From Costus lasius (lineage: Eukaryota; Streptophyta; Magnoliopsida; Zingiberales; Costaceae): DNA of 64,000 nt. The position numbers and the translations under genes are program-made. The notes under the pieces were generated by a model. It did not search any database and was not told where the DNA came from. It was given only the letters and a program-made list of their open reading frames with translations. The DNA lies in assembly GCA_027563935.2 (NCBI GenBank), contig CM050453.2, forward strand, positions 66,014,018-66,078,017. The letters are read 5' to 3'. Positions 20,919 through 33,530 of this stretch are shown here, piece by piece (within the stretch, counting starts at the first letter, position 1; each line of letters begins with the position of its first letter).

Positions 20919-22841
20919 GATGACTCCAAATTTCATAGTATTTTTCATACTTAATTAGTAGTATTTTGAACCATAATCTTATTCCCTTGCTTTATTTTTA
21001 AACCTTTTTTGCCAAAAGCTTCGGAATCTACACCATCTTTGGTTTTTGATCAATTTCGCCGATTTTCAAGCAATTCAGATGCATGAATGAGTTCCAACCA
21101 TGAAGAGGGGTCTCCCCATCAAATTTCAAGTCAAAAGGATGCTCCTAGAAAACATACGGCACTGCCGTGTACATCTGCATGGTACCGTATTTTGGCGCTT
21201 TTAACCAGACAAACATACGGCACTACCGTATTTTGCCCCGAAACCTTCACGGTACCGTATTTTGGGGAGATTTCCACCCGAAAACTTGAGGGAGAATACG
21301 GCACCACCGTGTACATCCACACGGTACCGTATTTTATGACAGTCCAGAACAGAAAGCTCCAGCACAAATATGGCACTACTGTATTTCTCCCTGAATCTTT
21401 CACGGTACCGTATTTGCCACCAATTTTGACTAGAGAAGTTTTAGCGCAAATACGGCACTGCCATAGGAGAATGCACGGTGCCATACTTTCTAACCATATT
21501 TCACAGAAAGAAATACGGCACTGCTGTGTACATCTACACTGTGCCGTATTTGGCAACCCAGAAAGCCGAGATTTCCGCCGAATCTGTCAAAACGTGATTT
21601 CTAGAGATTTAGGAGTCCAAATTGAGATCCGAAAGAAGGGGCGAACTTGTCTTAATGAGGAGAATATAACTAGACTGAAAGGAACAATTTGGAGGATCCA
21701 TCGACAGAGAAATTTAGGGAGAGGCGGAATTACTAGGGTTCATCGGTTCTCCACCTACAGACCACCTCCGGCCATGAAATTTGACAGAGAGCTTCACCTG
21801 GTGAAGGAGAACGTGTATTTGATGTTTTAGGGCAAAAGGATTCCTATTGGAGGAGAAATCAACAAAATAGCGGTGATAGTGCTAATTCCAGGCAAATACG
21901 GTGCTGTAATTTCATTACAGCACGGTTTTGTAACTCTTTTCTCCTCGTTGTGATTCCTATTCATACAGAAACATGTTTTATTGTAATTCCTTCATCATGG
22001 TAGCTTAATCTTTCTTTGGGACATAGGGGTGTAATCTCTTTGTTTCTTAATGACTAGAAATTCTTAACTTTGTCAAACTAATTTCTTTATGATAATTTTA
22101 CTCTTGTGATTGATAGTTCTTTGATTCTCCTTTGTGTCTTAAATATCAGCATGTTTTAGAGTTTTGCGAAATAGACTGAGAGGTTGATTGTTTGAAATTC
22201 GGAACCCTAGGAATTTTTGAGTTTGGAACTATCGTAAGAGATTAGGTAGTTCTTCGAATTCTGATTTTTAGTGATTTTATCGCCATGTTGAATTTCTGAT
22301 ACTTTGGATTGAGTTAATGTGTAGACTTGATTTGATATTACAAGAGATTGAGTATCGAGTCGTTGGAAACCCTTGAGTAAAACTAGTGTTGAGACTCGGA
22401 TGCACGAGAGTGATCTTTGAGTTTCCACTTGAGGTTATCAACTTAGTATTCGGATGCACGAGAGTGATCCTCGAGTTCGTAGTTGATGATTTACTTATTC
22501 TCAGCATTGAATAGATCTTGCGCGAGAGTGGGGATCGGTTCTTTGTATGATTGTCTGCGCGAGAGCGAGACAATTTATTTGAAATGTAAATTTTACCTTT
22601 ATCATAATAGAATTAGATTGGCAAATACTTATCTTAATCTAGTCATTAGAAATTAAAGTAGATGAACCCCTAGTCCCAATTTCCTCTCTGACATTTTCTC
22701 CGTGTTCTTTTCGATAGTTTGATTCACTATTTTCCGATTGCCTAGCTAGCAAGAAATCGATTACTCAGTACTTGACAACAAGGTCTCTATGGTTCGATAT
22801 TTTATATTACTTCGAGTATCCGTGCACTTGCGGACACAACA
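20919..22841 (+). mobile_element. Solo LTR B, Athila type (1,923 bp), TSD ataat
   Basis: Runs TGATGACTCC...GGACACAACA and is flanked by ataat at 20914-20918 and 22842-22846. Both ends match the Athila LTRs at 14490-19037 and 27954-29660, but in the opposite orientation. No internal region remains. Confidence 0.92.
21154..21552. repeat. Palindrome array in solo LTR B, six units of about 60-80 bp
   Basis: Each unit has a TACGGCACTGCCGT-like site followed after about 15-25 bases by CACGGTACCGTATTT. The array happens to keep an open frame of about 247 codons, translated as repeats of YGTTV..VPYF. I treat that as a by-product of the repeat. Confidence 0.85.
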
Positions 22842-22962
22842 ATAATCACATATGTAAACATAGCATAATAACGACAATGCCAAAATGATATATTAAATAT
22901 CAAAGTCAAGTAGTACAAGATGGACCAACAACGAGTCCAAGGGCATTTACACCAACAGCAGA

Positions 22963-23465
22963 TGCATCATGAGCATCAGAACGCATTTCAGATCATCACG
23001 CATCTAAAGTAACTATTTGAATCGCAGGCAAGAACAAAAAGGTTTGAAATATCTAAGACTGCCTATTAGTGCAAGATGCCGAAGGTGCTCTAGTGGGACC
23101 GCATGTGGTCAAGTTGCTTGGGTACTTGTCATATCTCACTAGACTGGGACACTCGATGGATCAAGAATTGGTCACGGATCTAATCCTGCAGTCGCTACCT
23201 CCAAGTTACAGTGCAGTCATCATTAATAACAAAATTGAATGTACTCATGAGGAGCTGCTGAAACTTCTAGAAACGATTGAGAAGAAAATGGACAAGTTCA
23301 AACCTAAGTCCGTTCTTATGGCCTCTAGGGATAGTAAGATGTGGAAAAGGGGTAATGGCAAGTCCAAGGCCAAAGCACTGAAGAAGGCAAAGGTGAGGAA
23401 GAATGAGTGCTTCAACTGTGGCTAGAAGGGCCATTGGCGCAAAGACTCCAAGCATCCTCAAAGAG
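22963..23465 (+). pseudogene. Remnant gag of copia element K
   Basis: Readable gag of the UBN2/DUF4219 type: ..HEHQNAFQIITHL.., ARTKRFEISK, then an open stretch from 23069 with MDQELVTDLILQSLPPSYSA and EELLKLLETIEKK. It ends in a zinc knuckle C-F-N-C-G-stop-K-G-H-W-R-K-D-S: one stop inside the knuckle and the last Cys changed to Ser. Earlier stops lie in 23000-23069. Similar in plan to the intact copia gag at 55684. The copy cannot make a working gag. Confidence 0.75.
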
Positions 23466-24783
23466 AGATGAAGAGAAGTGACCCTTCATCTTTAGGATCT
23501 GGTAAAGTGAATTTAATAAATGGTTCATATTGAATGTCAATCATCTGATCTGATTATCTTTTATCATAAACCAGAAATGCATCCAATGACTTCATGTAAA
23601 TGAACTCTTGGAATCAAACTCCTTCTAGGGGTTTAGCTATCTTAACCTCTTTCGAGACATCAAAGATAGGCAGATACTTGTTTATTGATAGAAAATGGAT
23701 GTCCTTTACCAAGTAAGGAGAAGTGGACTAAAAGGTCAAAAGAAAGGAATTCATAGAACCAGCTTATAAAATTTCATGAGTAATCTTCAGTCCAAGAAGG
23801 ATGAAGAGTACTTGAGCCACAGATGACTATCATAATGAGTATGAGGTTAGCTCATAGCTCATACCCCCTAAAGAATACCTCGGTAGGTGATTCTAGTGGG
23901 AGAATTGAAAGTCATATGTATATCTTCTGAGGTGATGCTAAAATCTTCTTCACACTGAACTTAATTTCATCTTGATCTAATAAAGTGTAAGTGGTGTATC
24001 CTAAGTTCACTTAGGGATACAAATTTCAATAGACCCACAGGAGAGCAAGTGATTGTTGTTCATAGTGCTGTTTTTCTTGGAAATGTCTTTCCTTAAAAAA
24101 GGCTTGTGGGAGAAAGTTGTGACTTGGATTCAATCCAAGGTCAACCACTTAGCACAAAAGGTCAAGGATGGAATCTGAACGATTTATGCAGGTTGTGGGC
24201 AACCTAGGGTTCAGAAAATGTGGGAATAAGGGTTGAATTGATTCATGTGTGCCTGTGTTATGGGTAACTCCTAGCAAGGACAATGATTATTCACCTTATA
24301 GCACCCAAGTTCAGTGGGAGCTTGGAGACTTATCGGTACCTTGTCTAGTCCAGGTACTGGGCACTAGATAAGGAACATAGAACACACTTAGATTCTTGAA
24401 AGAACTAAGGGGTGGTTCTTGGTCTTAAAATGGCAAGAAAAGCTTAGTGTTTGCATTTGGCAGCTTGTTCCAACCAGACTAGAGTGACATCTAGCTACCC
24501 ATGTAGCTATGCTTGAAGCTATGGGAGCTTCATAGTAGACTACATAAAGGTAGAGTATGTTTATGCTTTTGGGAAGCAGTTTGAATAAGTGGGAGTTCTA
24601 TGATGAACTTCATAAGATTCAATACAACATACTCAAGTGCTAATACCTTGTCTTAGGGACAAAGGTAACAAAGACATAGTAGATTTTGACATTGACATAG
24701 GGGCCCATTGACCGGTGCTCTAGCGCAGCAGGAGCATGGCAGATTGAGCCTAGGAGATAACATTGAGGTCATGGTCCTAGTGC
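23466..24783 (+). other. Non-coding interior of copia element K
   Basis: I see no protease, integrase or reverse transcriptase motif in any frame. Translation of the gag frame hits many stops. K therefore lost its pol region or was always a large non-autonomous derivative. Confidence 0.5.
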
Positions 24784-24794
24784 AAGTGAAAGAT
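24784..24794 (+). other. Polypurine tract of copia element K
   Basis: AAGTGAAAGAT directly before the LTR start. The copia element #2 has AAGTGGGAGAT at the same place. Confidence 0.7.
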
Positions 24795-25312
24795 TGTTAG
24801 TGTTTATTCCCTAGGACCTTTGGGATGGTCCAATGGGATATGTGTATCATAGCTAGTTGATAGATGAGATATATTGGCATGGTCATTGTTATGCAAATAT
24901 GTACATTTGCGCACATGTACATTTGTATGTACGATGTCCCTAAGAGATAGATATTTGTCTTATCTCAGTTTTGTCCCAGGTCAAGAATCATGGTGGATAT
25001 GGGACAACTATGATTCACTTGAGACTAGTAAATGCGTTGGTTGAGCACAGGTTGCTAACACAGGCATATAGGTATATCAAGAGAGATATACTGGACCGAC
25101 CCACCGTGAGGATTCATCTTCGTATCACAAGATGAAGATCATAGTGACAGAGTTACGATTGTCCTAGACTTGAGGGCATTGGCATCTCTATATGGTGAAT
25201 GAGACACTTTGATACAACCTAACTGATGCAGGAGAAGACAACATAGAAGAACAGAAAAATCTAGTCCAGATGGCGTCCAAAAAAATTTTCTAGCAAAAAA
25301 AGTCATGGCTGT

Positions 25313-25775
25313 GGAAAAAGTCATGGCCTGACTACGAAAGTTTATATGAATTTTGGCAGAAATGAAGAAGACGGTGATTCTCGGCGCGAATAAAGTCACG
25401 GCCGTGGAAAAAGTTGTCTAGACCGCGGAAGTTTCTATGAATTCTGGCTCACATGAAAAGATAGTGATTTTCAGTGTGAACAAAGTCACGGCTGTGGAAA
25501 ATATCACGGCCTAACCGAGGAAGTTTCTATGGATTTTGGCACACTTAGGAAGAATGGTGACTTTCAACGCGAACAAAGTCACGGTCATGGAAAATGACGC
25601 GGTCAGACCGAGGAAGTTTATGTGGATTCTGGCACACCTGAAAAACCCGGTGATCTTCGATGCGAACAAAGTCATGGCCGTGGAAAATGCCGCGGCTAGA
25701 CCGAGGAACTTTCTGTGGATTCTGGTGCAACTGATCACGGGCGTGAACAGAGCCACGGCCAGGCTGTGACCACCC
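25313..25775 (+). repeat. Five tandem ~93-bp units in solo LTR J
   Basis: Units begin with GGAAAA at 25313, 25406, 25496, 25589 and 25682, giving spacings of 93, 90, 93 and 93. Each ends in AAAGTCACGGCCGT-like text and holds GAAGTTTCTATG and GATTCTGGC. Confidence 0.9.
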
Positions 25776-26292
25776 CTGAAGCTGTAGAGTTGCTTTGCCA
25801 ACCCCATTTTGACGTACACAACCCTCCCTACCATGTCCATCCATCCAAGGAGGGTCCACAAAAGCCCAACAAGGTGGTAATATGCTGATCTCAATGCATT
25901 TCTCAACCACCGGACCATTTCGTGGGAGTCATCGGCCCATTGTCAATTCATACCAAAGTTCTACAGCCCAAGAGCGTGGCTAGCTGTCCACCTAAAGGCC
26001 CAACCCCCGAAGGGCCCCACAATCACCTTAGCAACACGGCCCAAGAGCACGCCACTTCGGTCATGACCTAGTCCACAATGTCCAAATTCTGCTACTTCGT
26101 CGCGGTGTGTTCTGAACACGTCTAACCGCCCGGCTATCACCGTACGAAAGCAATAGGACATGCACCAACTTCAAAGGATATTAGGTAGAAGTTTGTTATG
26201 TTTTGTCTTGTAGTTGCAGCTTGACCACTTTTGTGCCCTCCAGGAGTAGGTAGTTGTTAAAGTGTGTCATCTTGTTCCCTCCCCTCTTGTTC

Positions 26293-26300
26293 TATAAAAG
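26293..26300 (+). promoter_or_regulatory. TATA box of solo LTR J
   Basis: TATAAAAG followed by AGAAGGCTGG. Confidence 0.5.
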
Positions 26301-27734
26301 AGAAGGCTGGTGTAGTTCATTCTTCAGTTCTCTTGGTGGTAGAGTTCTCCTAGTGAGCTGAGAGCCTCCAGTGCTTGTAGGAGTCGAAGTTGGTGCTTCG
26401 CCTCGAGAGTATGTATGGGTCATGGTCAGTGCCTCAACTCCGAAGTTGTTTCTCGTTTCCAACACAAGTAAAGTAAATCTCACCGCTTCCGGTGGGTCAG
26501 GTCTACTTGTTTTCGCATCTCCTCGTGTTTATTTCCATTGTGATTTCTATCTTTCCACGGGTGTCCGTATGCCGGAGCCGTGGTCGTTTTATTGTTCCTT
26601 GGTCTATTTCAGGTGCATAGGCGTGCAAGCTATGCCCTACGATTCCTCTGGTCCCCATTGCTGCATGCTGAGCTTAAAATCTGCTATGAGAGTGTGTTAA
26701 TTGCTAAGAGGTTAGTGAAGTATTTTCAGTAGTTGGGTACCGCTAGTTTACTCTCGCATTCGTGTTGCCCCGATCGAACTCGACGTTGATTTCTTCGTGC
26801 ATTTTATTGCATTTCCGAAGCGCTTTTCACTTCCCTCGTCTATAGACACTCTCCTGTTTTCATGTGCATCGTGTAACACCTTAGAGTATGGCTTTAAGGA
26901 CCATCCCACCTATCATAGCTCCATCACTAACCCTTCGCCGTAAAAGGAAAGTCATAACAGTTGTCATTGGGTGCATCATGAGCCATATGAGAGATTCAAT
27001 GTGCCAAGAGAGGATTTGCCCTTTCCTTGCAAGGAAGCTTGATGTCCATGGCACCCCTATGTGGATGACTAAAAGTGTATGACCATACCCAAGTGAGAAC
27101 CTGATTTAGTCATGCCATAATATTGGGATCAACAAGTGTGACACATTTGCCCAATCTGGACATCAGTCTGGTGAAAGGATAATTCTGTACTTATACTTTG
27201 TCACAGTTTTAGAGGTTGTCGATGGTGACATTTATTCTGATGACTTGGGTAGGAATGATGTACTGCTAGGTGCCACTCATTGCTTGTGATGATTTTTAGA
27301 TTATCACTGTCAACATCTGAAGAACCTACAGGGTCGCAACCTAGATACTTGAGTTCTCATACTGATCATTTAGCCTCTAATCGAATCATTGTGTGATTCG
27401 GATCATTTTGGGAGATTGATGCTTTGAGATTTCTTATCAGGGGATGATATTTTTATTTAGTTTATGTTTGACCACTAGTTGACCTTTAGTCGACCACGTT
27501 TGACCTCTATTGACCTATGTTATCCAAATGAGTCAAACAAGGGTCTTAGTACAAGTTTGGACTTGGCACTTTAGCCACATAAATAAAATAAAATTAGCAA
27601 GAGAAATTTTCTCTTGGCTAATTAATATGCATAGGCGCATTTTGCAATTAAATATTTAATCATGGAATTTAAATAGGCGCCTAAACAAAGTCTCACATGG
27701 AAAAAAAATCTCCAAGAATAGCTGGTTCATTTAT

Positions 27735-27743
27735 TATAAATAG
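27735..27743 (+). promoter_or_regulatory. TATA box of the K 3' LTR
   Basis: TATAAATAG, in the LTR direction, followed by GATGCTCTC. Confidence 0.5.
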
Positions 27744-27953
27744 AGATGCTCTCTTGGGAGATTTTTGCACCAGTTCTTTCTCTCATGTCTTGTTGTCGCC
27801 TCCCCTCTCCTCCTTGGAGTGAGGGTCTTGAAGGTGATAACAAAAGAAGAACTTTTGCTTCAAGGTTGGGACAAGTGGTAGTGCTGCCACTCCTTGTCGC
27901 CAACACTCCCATTTCTCCTTGGTGCTAGATCATGGTGATTGGCGCAAGTTGAG

Positions 27954-29660
27954 TGTTGTGTCCGCAAGTGCATGGATACTCGAAGTAATAAATAAGATAT
28001 CGAACCACAGAGACCTTGTTTATCAAGTATTGAATAATCGATTTCTCACTAGCTAGGCAATCGAAAATGATGAAAGCAAACTATCAAAAATTACATGAAA
28101 AAAGTCAGAGAGAGAAACTAGGATTAGGGTTTCATCCACCTTAATTTCTATGACTAGATCCAAATAAGTGCTCGTCAGGTTATTCTTATTATGATAAAAA
28201 TATAATTTACTTTATAAAGAAATCATCTTGCTTTCGCGCAGACAATTTACAAAAAACCAATCCTTACTTTCACGTAGGATTTATTCAATGCTAAGGATAA
28301 GTAAATCATGGACAGATAACTCAAAGATCACTTTTGTGCATCCAAATTCTAAGTCAAACATGTCATGTGAAAACTAAATACTTTCATACTTTAATTTTCA
28401 TAGGTTCTACTTAAGGTTCTCCAATGATCTGATACTTAATTTCTTACAGTATCATCACATAAGTAGAATTATCATAGTAAGATTATCTTGACGAAATAAA
28501 AATTATCTAGTCATTAGAAATTAAGGGGATTACACCGCTATGTCCCAAAAAGTATTTAAGCTAGCATAGTCGAAGAATTACAATAAACCGTAGTTTCAAA
28601 GGATTAGAAATCGAAGAGAGATAGGAAATTGAACTAACAGCATAGCTGTAATGAAAATTACAGCCGTAATTTCGTGTTATGAATAGTGGTGGCGATGCCT
28701 CTTTTGTTGATTTCTCCTCCGATCGATCTCCTTTCACTCTGAAACTTCTAGGGTATGTGCTCCTCCTCTAGTCATAGCTTCCCTTCAAATTTCACGGCCG
28801 GAGATGCATTGTACACTTCGCGATGATGAAACCTAGGGCGGTAGTGAAGATAGCAATTTCTCTCTCGAACGTTGATCAGAATTGGGGCTTTTCATGTGTG
28901 TCTCCTCCTCTTCGTCTCTAGCATATTTTTCCCTTTTATGAATCTCAATTTGGTGGTCTAAATCGTCCGCAATCATTCGAGCAAAAGTGGGCTTCAATTT
29001 GACCGGAAGAATCGACCGCCTGGGTTGTAATTACGGCCGTAATTTTGATCATAGCAGTGCCGTATTTTATTCTGTGAAGAATCTAATAAGAAACACGGGC
29101 CGTGAAAACAACCATGGCAGTGCCGTGATTGTGCAAAATATTCTGTAAGAAAATCTCCTAGAATTAAGGCCCGTAATATGGTTTACGGCAGTGCCATAAA
29201 ATTGGCAAGACTCTATGGTCGGAAATCATCCCAAATTACGGCCTATAATCTGATTTACGGTAGTGCCGTAGAAGCCACAAAACTTTCTATATAGAAATCG
29301 AGCCAAAATACGGCAGTGCTTAGAAATTATGGCAGTACCATGGTTTATTATGTAGGTTCAGTAAAACCACGGTATCGTAATATTAATTACAGCCTGGCTG
29401 TATTTTTGGTTTGAAGCTCTGATTTGCATGAAATTTGACAGGTAATCTTCTCTTGATGATGGGAATTCATCTATGCATCTGAATTGCTTGAAAACGCCTT
29501 AAAATAATGTCTTTTTACTTGAAAATGATCAAAAACACAAAAAGGTGTATATTCCACAATATTTGATAAACAAGGCATAAAAATAAGCAAAAGAGCATGA
29601 ATATGACACAAAAAGACCTATCAAATGACACAAAATATGCTATGAATTTTCGTGTCATCA
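27954..29660 (-). mobile_element. 3' LTR of Athila-type element E (1,707 bp)
   Basis: On the minus strand it runs TGATGACACG...GGACACAACA. Just inside the element lies the GAGGACAAGC block typical of the 3' end of Athila-type internal regions, so this is the 3' LTR. The 5 bp outside are ttgag. The partner 5' LTR is not in the window. Confidence 0.88.
29026..29407. repeat. Palindrome array in the E 3' LTR
   Basis: About five degenerate ~70-bp units, for example TTACGGCCGTAA, ACGGCAGTGCCGTA-like and TTACGGTAGTGCCGTA sites. A further pair sits near 28646-28675. Confidence 0.75.
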
Positions 29661-31078
29661 AATATATAAGGCTCAAACTTTGCTTGTCCTCAAGCAAAAT
29701 CAAAAACTGATCGAAGGAATAGACTTTCTCATGAAGAATAAATTTCTAAAATACAATCTCCAATGAAAAATTTCACCAATTGCTTCATAAAATTTCAAAT
29801 AAACATATCATCCTTTGAATTTAATTCTCAAAATCTACAACTTAATCAAATAAAATTTCGCAATTTGTATAATAAGTAGAATCTCATTCTCAAGATGTCA
29901 CCTAGTTTTAACTCAAATGTATCATAGTTTTGTTTTCAAGAATAGGATTCTAAGATCTTTTTCCACTCAGAGTTTTTTAGTTCCTCCCTTTTATGTATCG
30001 TCCACATTCTCTAATTCGATTACCACCTTTTTTCTGGTGATGAAGTTAGAGTACACTGATCACATAATCAATGTAATAGAACTCATATCTTTCAAGTAGG
30101 AAGAATCTTACACAAGATAGCAGAGTTAATGTGAAACGTTTTCTCTCCATGGTATGTACCCACATAGATACATGCTTTTTCTTTTTTTTGGACTTCAACT
30201 CTTAACTTAGGTACCACCACAAATCAACACGGTGTCAAGATGAGGAGTCATTCTCTTGAAATTTTTTTCTCTCATCATTTTTTTTATTTTGACTTCAACC
30301 CATGTCTTTGGTACCACTGCCAATTTTGCGCAGTGCCAAGTAAGGGAGTCATCACTCACTCTCATATGAATCATGGAATCTTTCTTCCCAACAAATAGTA
30401 AATAGGATGAACATTAACTAAATTAATCAATCAATATCAATTCAAAAATCAAACTCATATGCTAATTTTATTTAAAGAAGTAGCTTCACTTTTTAAATCA
30501 AATTCACCAAATAACATGTCTACCCAAAATTTCATGCATCAATCAATGAAAAATTCCAATAGGCAGATATATATTAGAGAAATAAATTCAACATAATAAG
30601 TCTATCCCTAATCACAGGCATTTGACAAATTTATCATCAGGAAAATCATACTATCAACAGAATTTTCAGAAATATACCGCACTATAACATTACATCATAA
30701 AACCATAACAAGAGAAAATTTTTCACATATTCATTCAGAAATAAATTCATACGATCCATCATGCATCAGTATGCACCCACAAGGTGCTCAATATCAACAT
30801 AATATCAATCATTATACAACCCAATTGAATCAATATCAGAAATTCAAACTCAGAATATATCCATACAACCCAATTGAATCAATATTAGAACAAATTCAGA
30901 ATTATAGTTATACAACCCAATCGAATCATGATAAAGTCAAGTAAAAACAAGACAAGATAGATAGCGTCGGCGAACACAAAAAGTTTGGAAAGTCATCCTT
31001 CCCTATAAAAACATGAAACATCAATGAGATAGGAAAATGGAATGCAAAGAAGTAAGGAAAAGGAATACTCACAAAACT
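29661..31078 (-). other. Non-coding 3' interior of element E
   Basis: AT-rich and without a supported ORF. A perfect 8-bp inverted repeat, TTTGCTTGTCCTCAAGCAAA, lies at 29679-29698. Two related segments at about 30185-30240 and 30285-30345 share TTGACTTCAAC and GGTACCAC. Three short repeats containing ATACAACCCAAT lie at 30815-30920. Confidence 0.6.
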
Positions 31079-32497
31079 CTACTCATCAGCATCGAATCCA
31101 ATCTCCTCTGTGTCCTCGGTGGCTGCATCCGTAGGATCATCGTGCTCCCCTCCCTGGTCTCCACCATAGACTCCACCTCTCCTGGTGTCCTCAAAACCAA
31201 AACGGTCATAGAGGAAATTCCCCATCTCCTCCATATAGTTGCCTAGCTCTTCAACATCCTGGTGAATATGATCCATGGAGTCAGTCATCCTCCCCTTAGA
31301 ATCAAGCATCCTCTCCATAAGACGACCCTAACAGTACATCTCAGTAGAGAGGGCTTGAAACCCCGAGTCATGGGCACTGGGCCATCCTCCACTACATCTG
31401 TGAGAAGAACCTCCAGCATGACGGGAAGAATCTGCAGCATGGTGGGAAGATGAGTCCATACCCATATCGAATGGGTCATCTCTTCCACCCCAGGTGGGTG
31501 GTGGTGGTACATAATCCAAAGGTGGTGTGAAGGCAGCCTCGACTTCGCTTAGTGAAGGCCTCCAATTAGCTTGATTTCTAACATTCATCTTCTCAGTGTG
31601 AGGTAGAGGCAAGGTGGGGGCTCCAGGTCCAAGAACAAAACAGAAGGTATCCCCCTCTCAGACAATCATCTTCATGGCTATGCAAGATTCAATGTCCAAT
31701 CTTGCATTTCCCTTGGCCACCTCAACTCCATAGGGTTCGACATTCAAATGAAGGGCTATAGGAGTAATCAAACCTCCTATCACAATCGCCCCCATCTTAG
31801 CCCTAGCAACCTTATCCATGTGCTTGATTAGAAAGAAAGCTACATCAACTAGAAATCCATGTAACATCCCCCACAACAAATATAACTCAGATTGACGGAC
31901 CATGCCATCACTATTATCTCTCCCAAAGACTGTGTGAGCCAACACTCTATGAACATATTTAATACATGGATTTGAGATCTTTGAGGCACGGGTTGAAACT
32001 GCAGAAAAGTGGGTTTCATTAGTGATTTGGTTCCAGAAAACATTCTCTATGAAATTCACTGGCACTTGGGTGTATCCCCCTGATGATAAGTGAAAAATGG
32101 ATCTAATGTCTCTGAAAGTAAGCTTCCTATCAATGTTAGCTAATCTGAAAGTGATCTCCCAGTCAGCATGTCTGTTAGTGAACTCCTCAAACTCCATATC
32201 CATGCTGCTCAAGAAATCCAAAACTAAAGGAAGATATGTGGCCGGTGTCATTTGAAAGAATTATTTTGCTCTTATCTAGTCAAACAACCAAAAAACATCG
32301 TCATAAAGTCCCAGTGCTTCTAGTGTGCATCGATCTGCATACTTTATGTTGACAACTCTCATGGTGATAAGCTGATTATACCAGGCCTCCTGAATCTCAT
32401 CCCTAAAAATGATACCATAGGGATTAGGAGGTGCTGAAGATTCAGCGAGGGCCTTTCCTCTTCTCTTTGAAACTACAGTTTTGGTCTTGGGTGCCAT
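31079..32497 (-). pseudogene. Athila third ORF (env-position / ATHILA ORF-1-like), decayed
   Basis: One reading frame of 473 codons broken by at least four in-frame stops (32276, about 32261, 31658 and 31328). It begins MAPKTKTVVSKRRGKA, then has GIIFRDEIQEAWYNQLI and LEALGLYDDVFWLF; the middle part has YLPLVLDFLSS and ITFRL, as in the plant transposon protein that follows pol in Athila-type elements. The C-terminal part is Ser/His-rich with an acidic helix (MDHIHQDVEELGNYMEEMG). The role of this protein is not established. The reading stays in register across all stops, so decay is by point changes only. Confidence 0.75.
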
Positions 32498-33071
32498 CTG
32501 ATGAAACTACTTGTCACTTGTGCTGAAATAGGGCTGCAAACTGAAATTTGAACACAATATAGCAAAATCGAGTTCTAATTGAAATCACTCTTTCAATTTC
32601 CCTAAGAATGAAGATCTTTACTTAGCAAGCATCATAGAAACAAGAATAAGCTAAATGCAAGCTTATACCCAAAAATTTATCTAGAAGAAGCGAGGGCATA
32701 AGAACATACTAAAGAAAAACAGCAGATTAAGCTCATTCAAAGCTCAAAATCAGTCAAAATTTTCTAGAAACAAACTAGGAAGAGTTGCCTGTCATCTAAA
32801 GAGCCAATGTGAGCAAACATTTCAGAAATCGACCAAGAATCGGAAGAAGACAAGAAAGGGGCGGAACAGGACGCAAACACGCGCCATAATGAAGAAATCG
32901 GGCAAGAAAATTCCAAATTGGCGGTCGGAGATGGACAGGAAGGGTCACCGGCGAGCTTTGAAGGCAAGGGTAGGTCAAAAACTCGAGGTCGGCGTGAGAG
33001 AACGAGTGAAATCCCAAAAACACTATACTGAAAACCCTAGAAACAGCATAGAAATCGCGTGGGCCAAATAG
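32498..33071 (-). other. Non-coding spacer before the third ORF of E
   Basis: No ORF supported. It probably holds the leader of the third ORF. Confidence 0.4.
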
Positions 33072-33441
33072 AATTACAATCGTAATATGCCTTTCGGCAG
33101 TACCGTAATTACGACACCATAAAAACGATTACGGTAGTACTGTAAAAACAAGCAGAAATATTTTTTTAATACACAAAATACGGCATGTAAAATTATTTAC
33201 GATACTACCGTAATATGAGCCAAATTACAAAAACTCTCGGATCGAAAATCACACGAAAATACTGCCCATGAAAACCATTACGGTTGTGCCGTAAAAGCGA
33301 TAAAACTCTCTGGAAAATTTTGAAGCGAAAATACGGCATGTAATGTTACATACGGTACTGCCGTAATGGCCTCAAAACTTTCTAGTAAAAAATGAACCGA
33401 AATTACGGCCTGTAATGTCCATTACGGAAGTGCCGTATTTT
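33072..33441. repeat. Palindrome array in the internal region of E
   Basis: Five ~70-bp units with ACGG..CCGT sites, separated by AAAACTCTCGG- or AAAACTTTCTAG-like text, as in the E2 internal array at 12475-12660. Confidence 0.8.
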
Positions 33442-33530
33442 TGTACCAAACTCAATTTTACCTGCAAAAAGAGAAGAAAAATAAACTATAAAAATAAACT
33501 AAAATAAAAGAAACTAACCTAAGTAAGAGT

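Larger units (their letters stand above)
19069..22957 (-). mobile_element. Solo LTR H, copia type (1,961 bp without the insertion), TSD gcaga
   Basis: On the minus strand it runs TGTTGGTGTAAATGCCC...GGTTTCCCAATA. It is flanked by gcaga at 19064-19068 and 22958-22962. It ends in TA, not CA. The Athila solo LTR at 20919-22841 interrupts it. It is inserted in the gag of copia element K: the gag reading joins across it. The same family is seen at 8554-10324 and, more distantly, as the K 3' LTR. Confidence 0.88.
25224..26926 (+). mobile_element. Solo LTR J (1,703 bp), TSD ctaac
   Basis: Runs TGATGCAGGAG...AGCTCCATCA and is flanked by ctaac at 25219-25223 and 26927-26931. Its first 11 bases equal those of the F element LTR (minus strand), so it may be a distant relative of F. 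A TATA box in the plus direction sets the strand. Confidence 0.9.
24795..27953 (+). mobile_element. 3' LTR of copia element K, interrupted at both middle and end
   Basis: Starts TGTTAGTGTTTATTCCCTAG after a polypurine tract. It shares internal text with the LTRs at 8554-10324 and 19069-22957 (for example TTTGATACAACCTAAC, AGTGTATGACCATACCC, CAGGGTCGCA). A solo LTR is nested at 25224-26926. At 27953 it is cut by the Athila element E, so the true LTR end is not in this stretch. Confidence 0.8.

Noticed and set aside
21087..21830. 247-codon plus-strand frame
   Set aside because: It follows the palindrome array of an Athila solo LTR; its repeats mirror the DNA repeat and no family is recognised.
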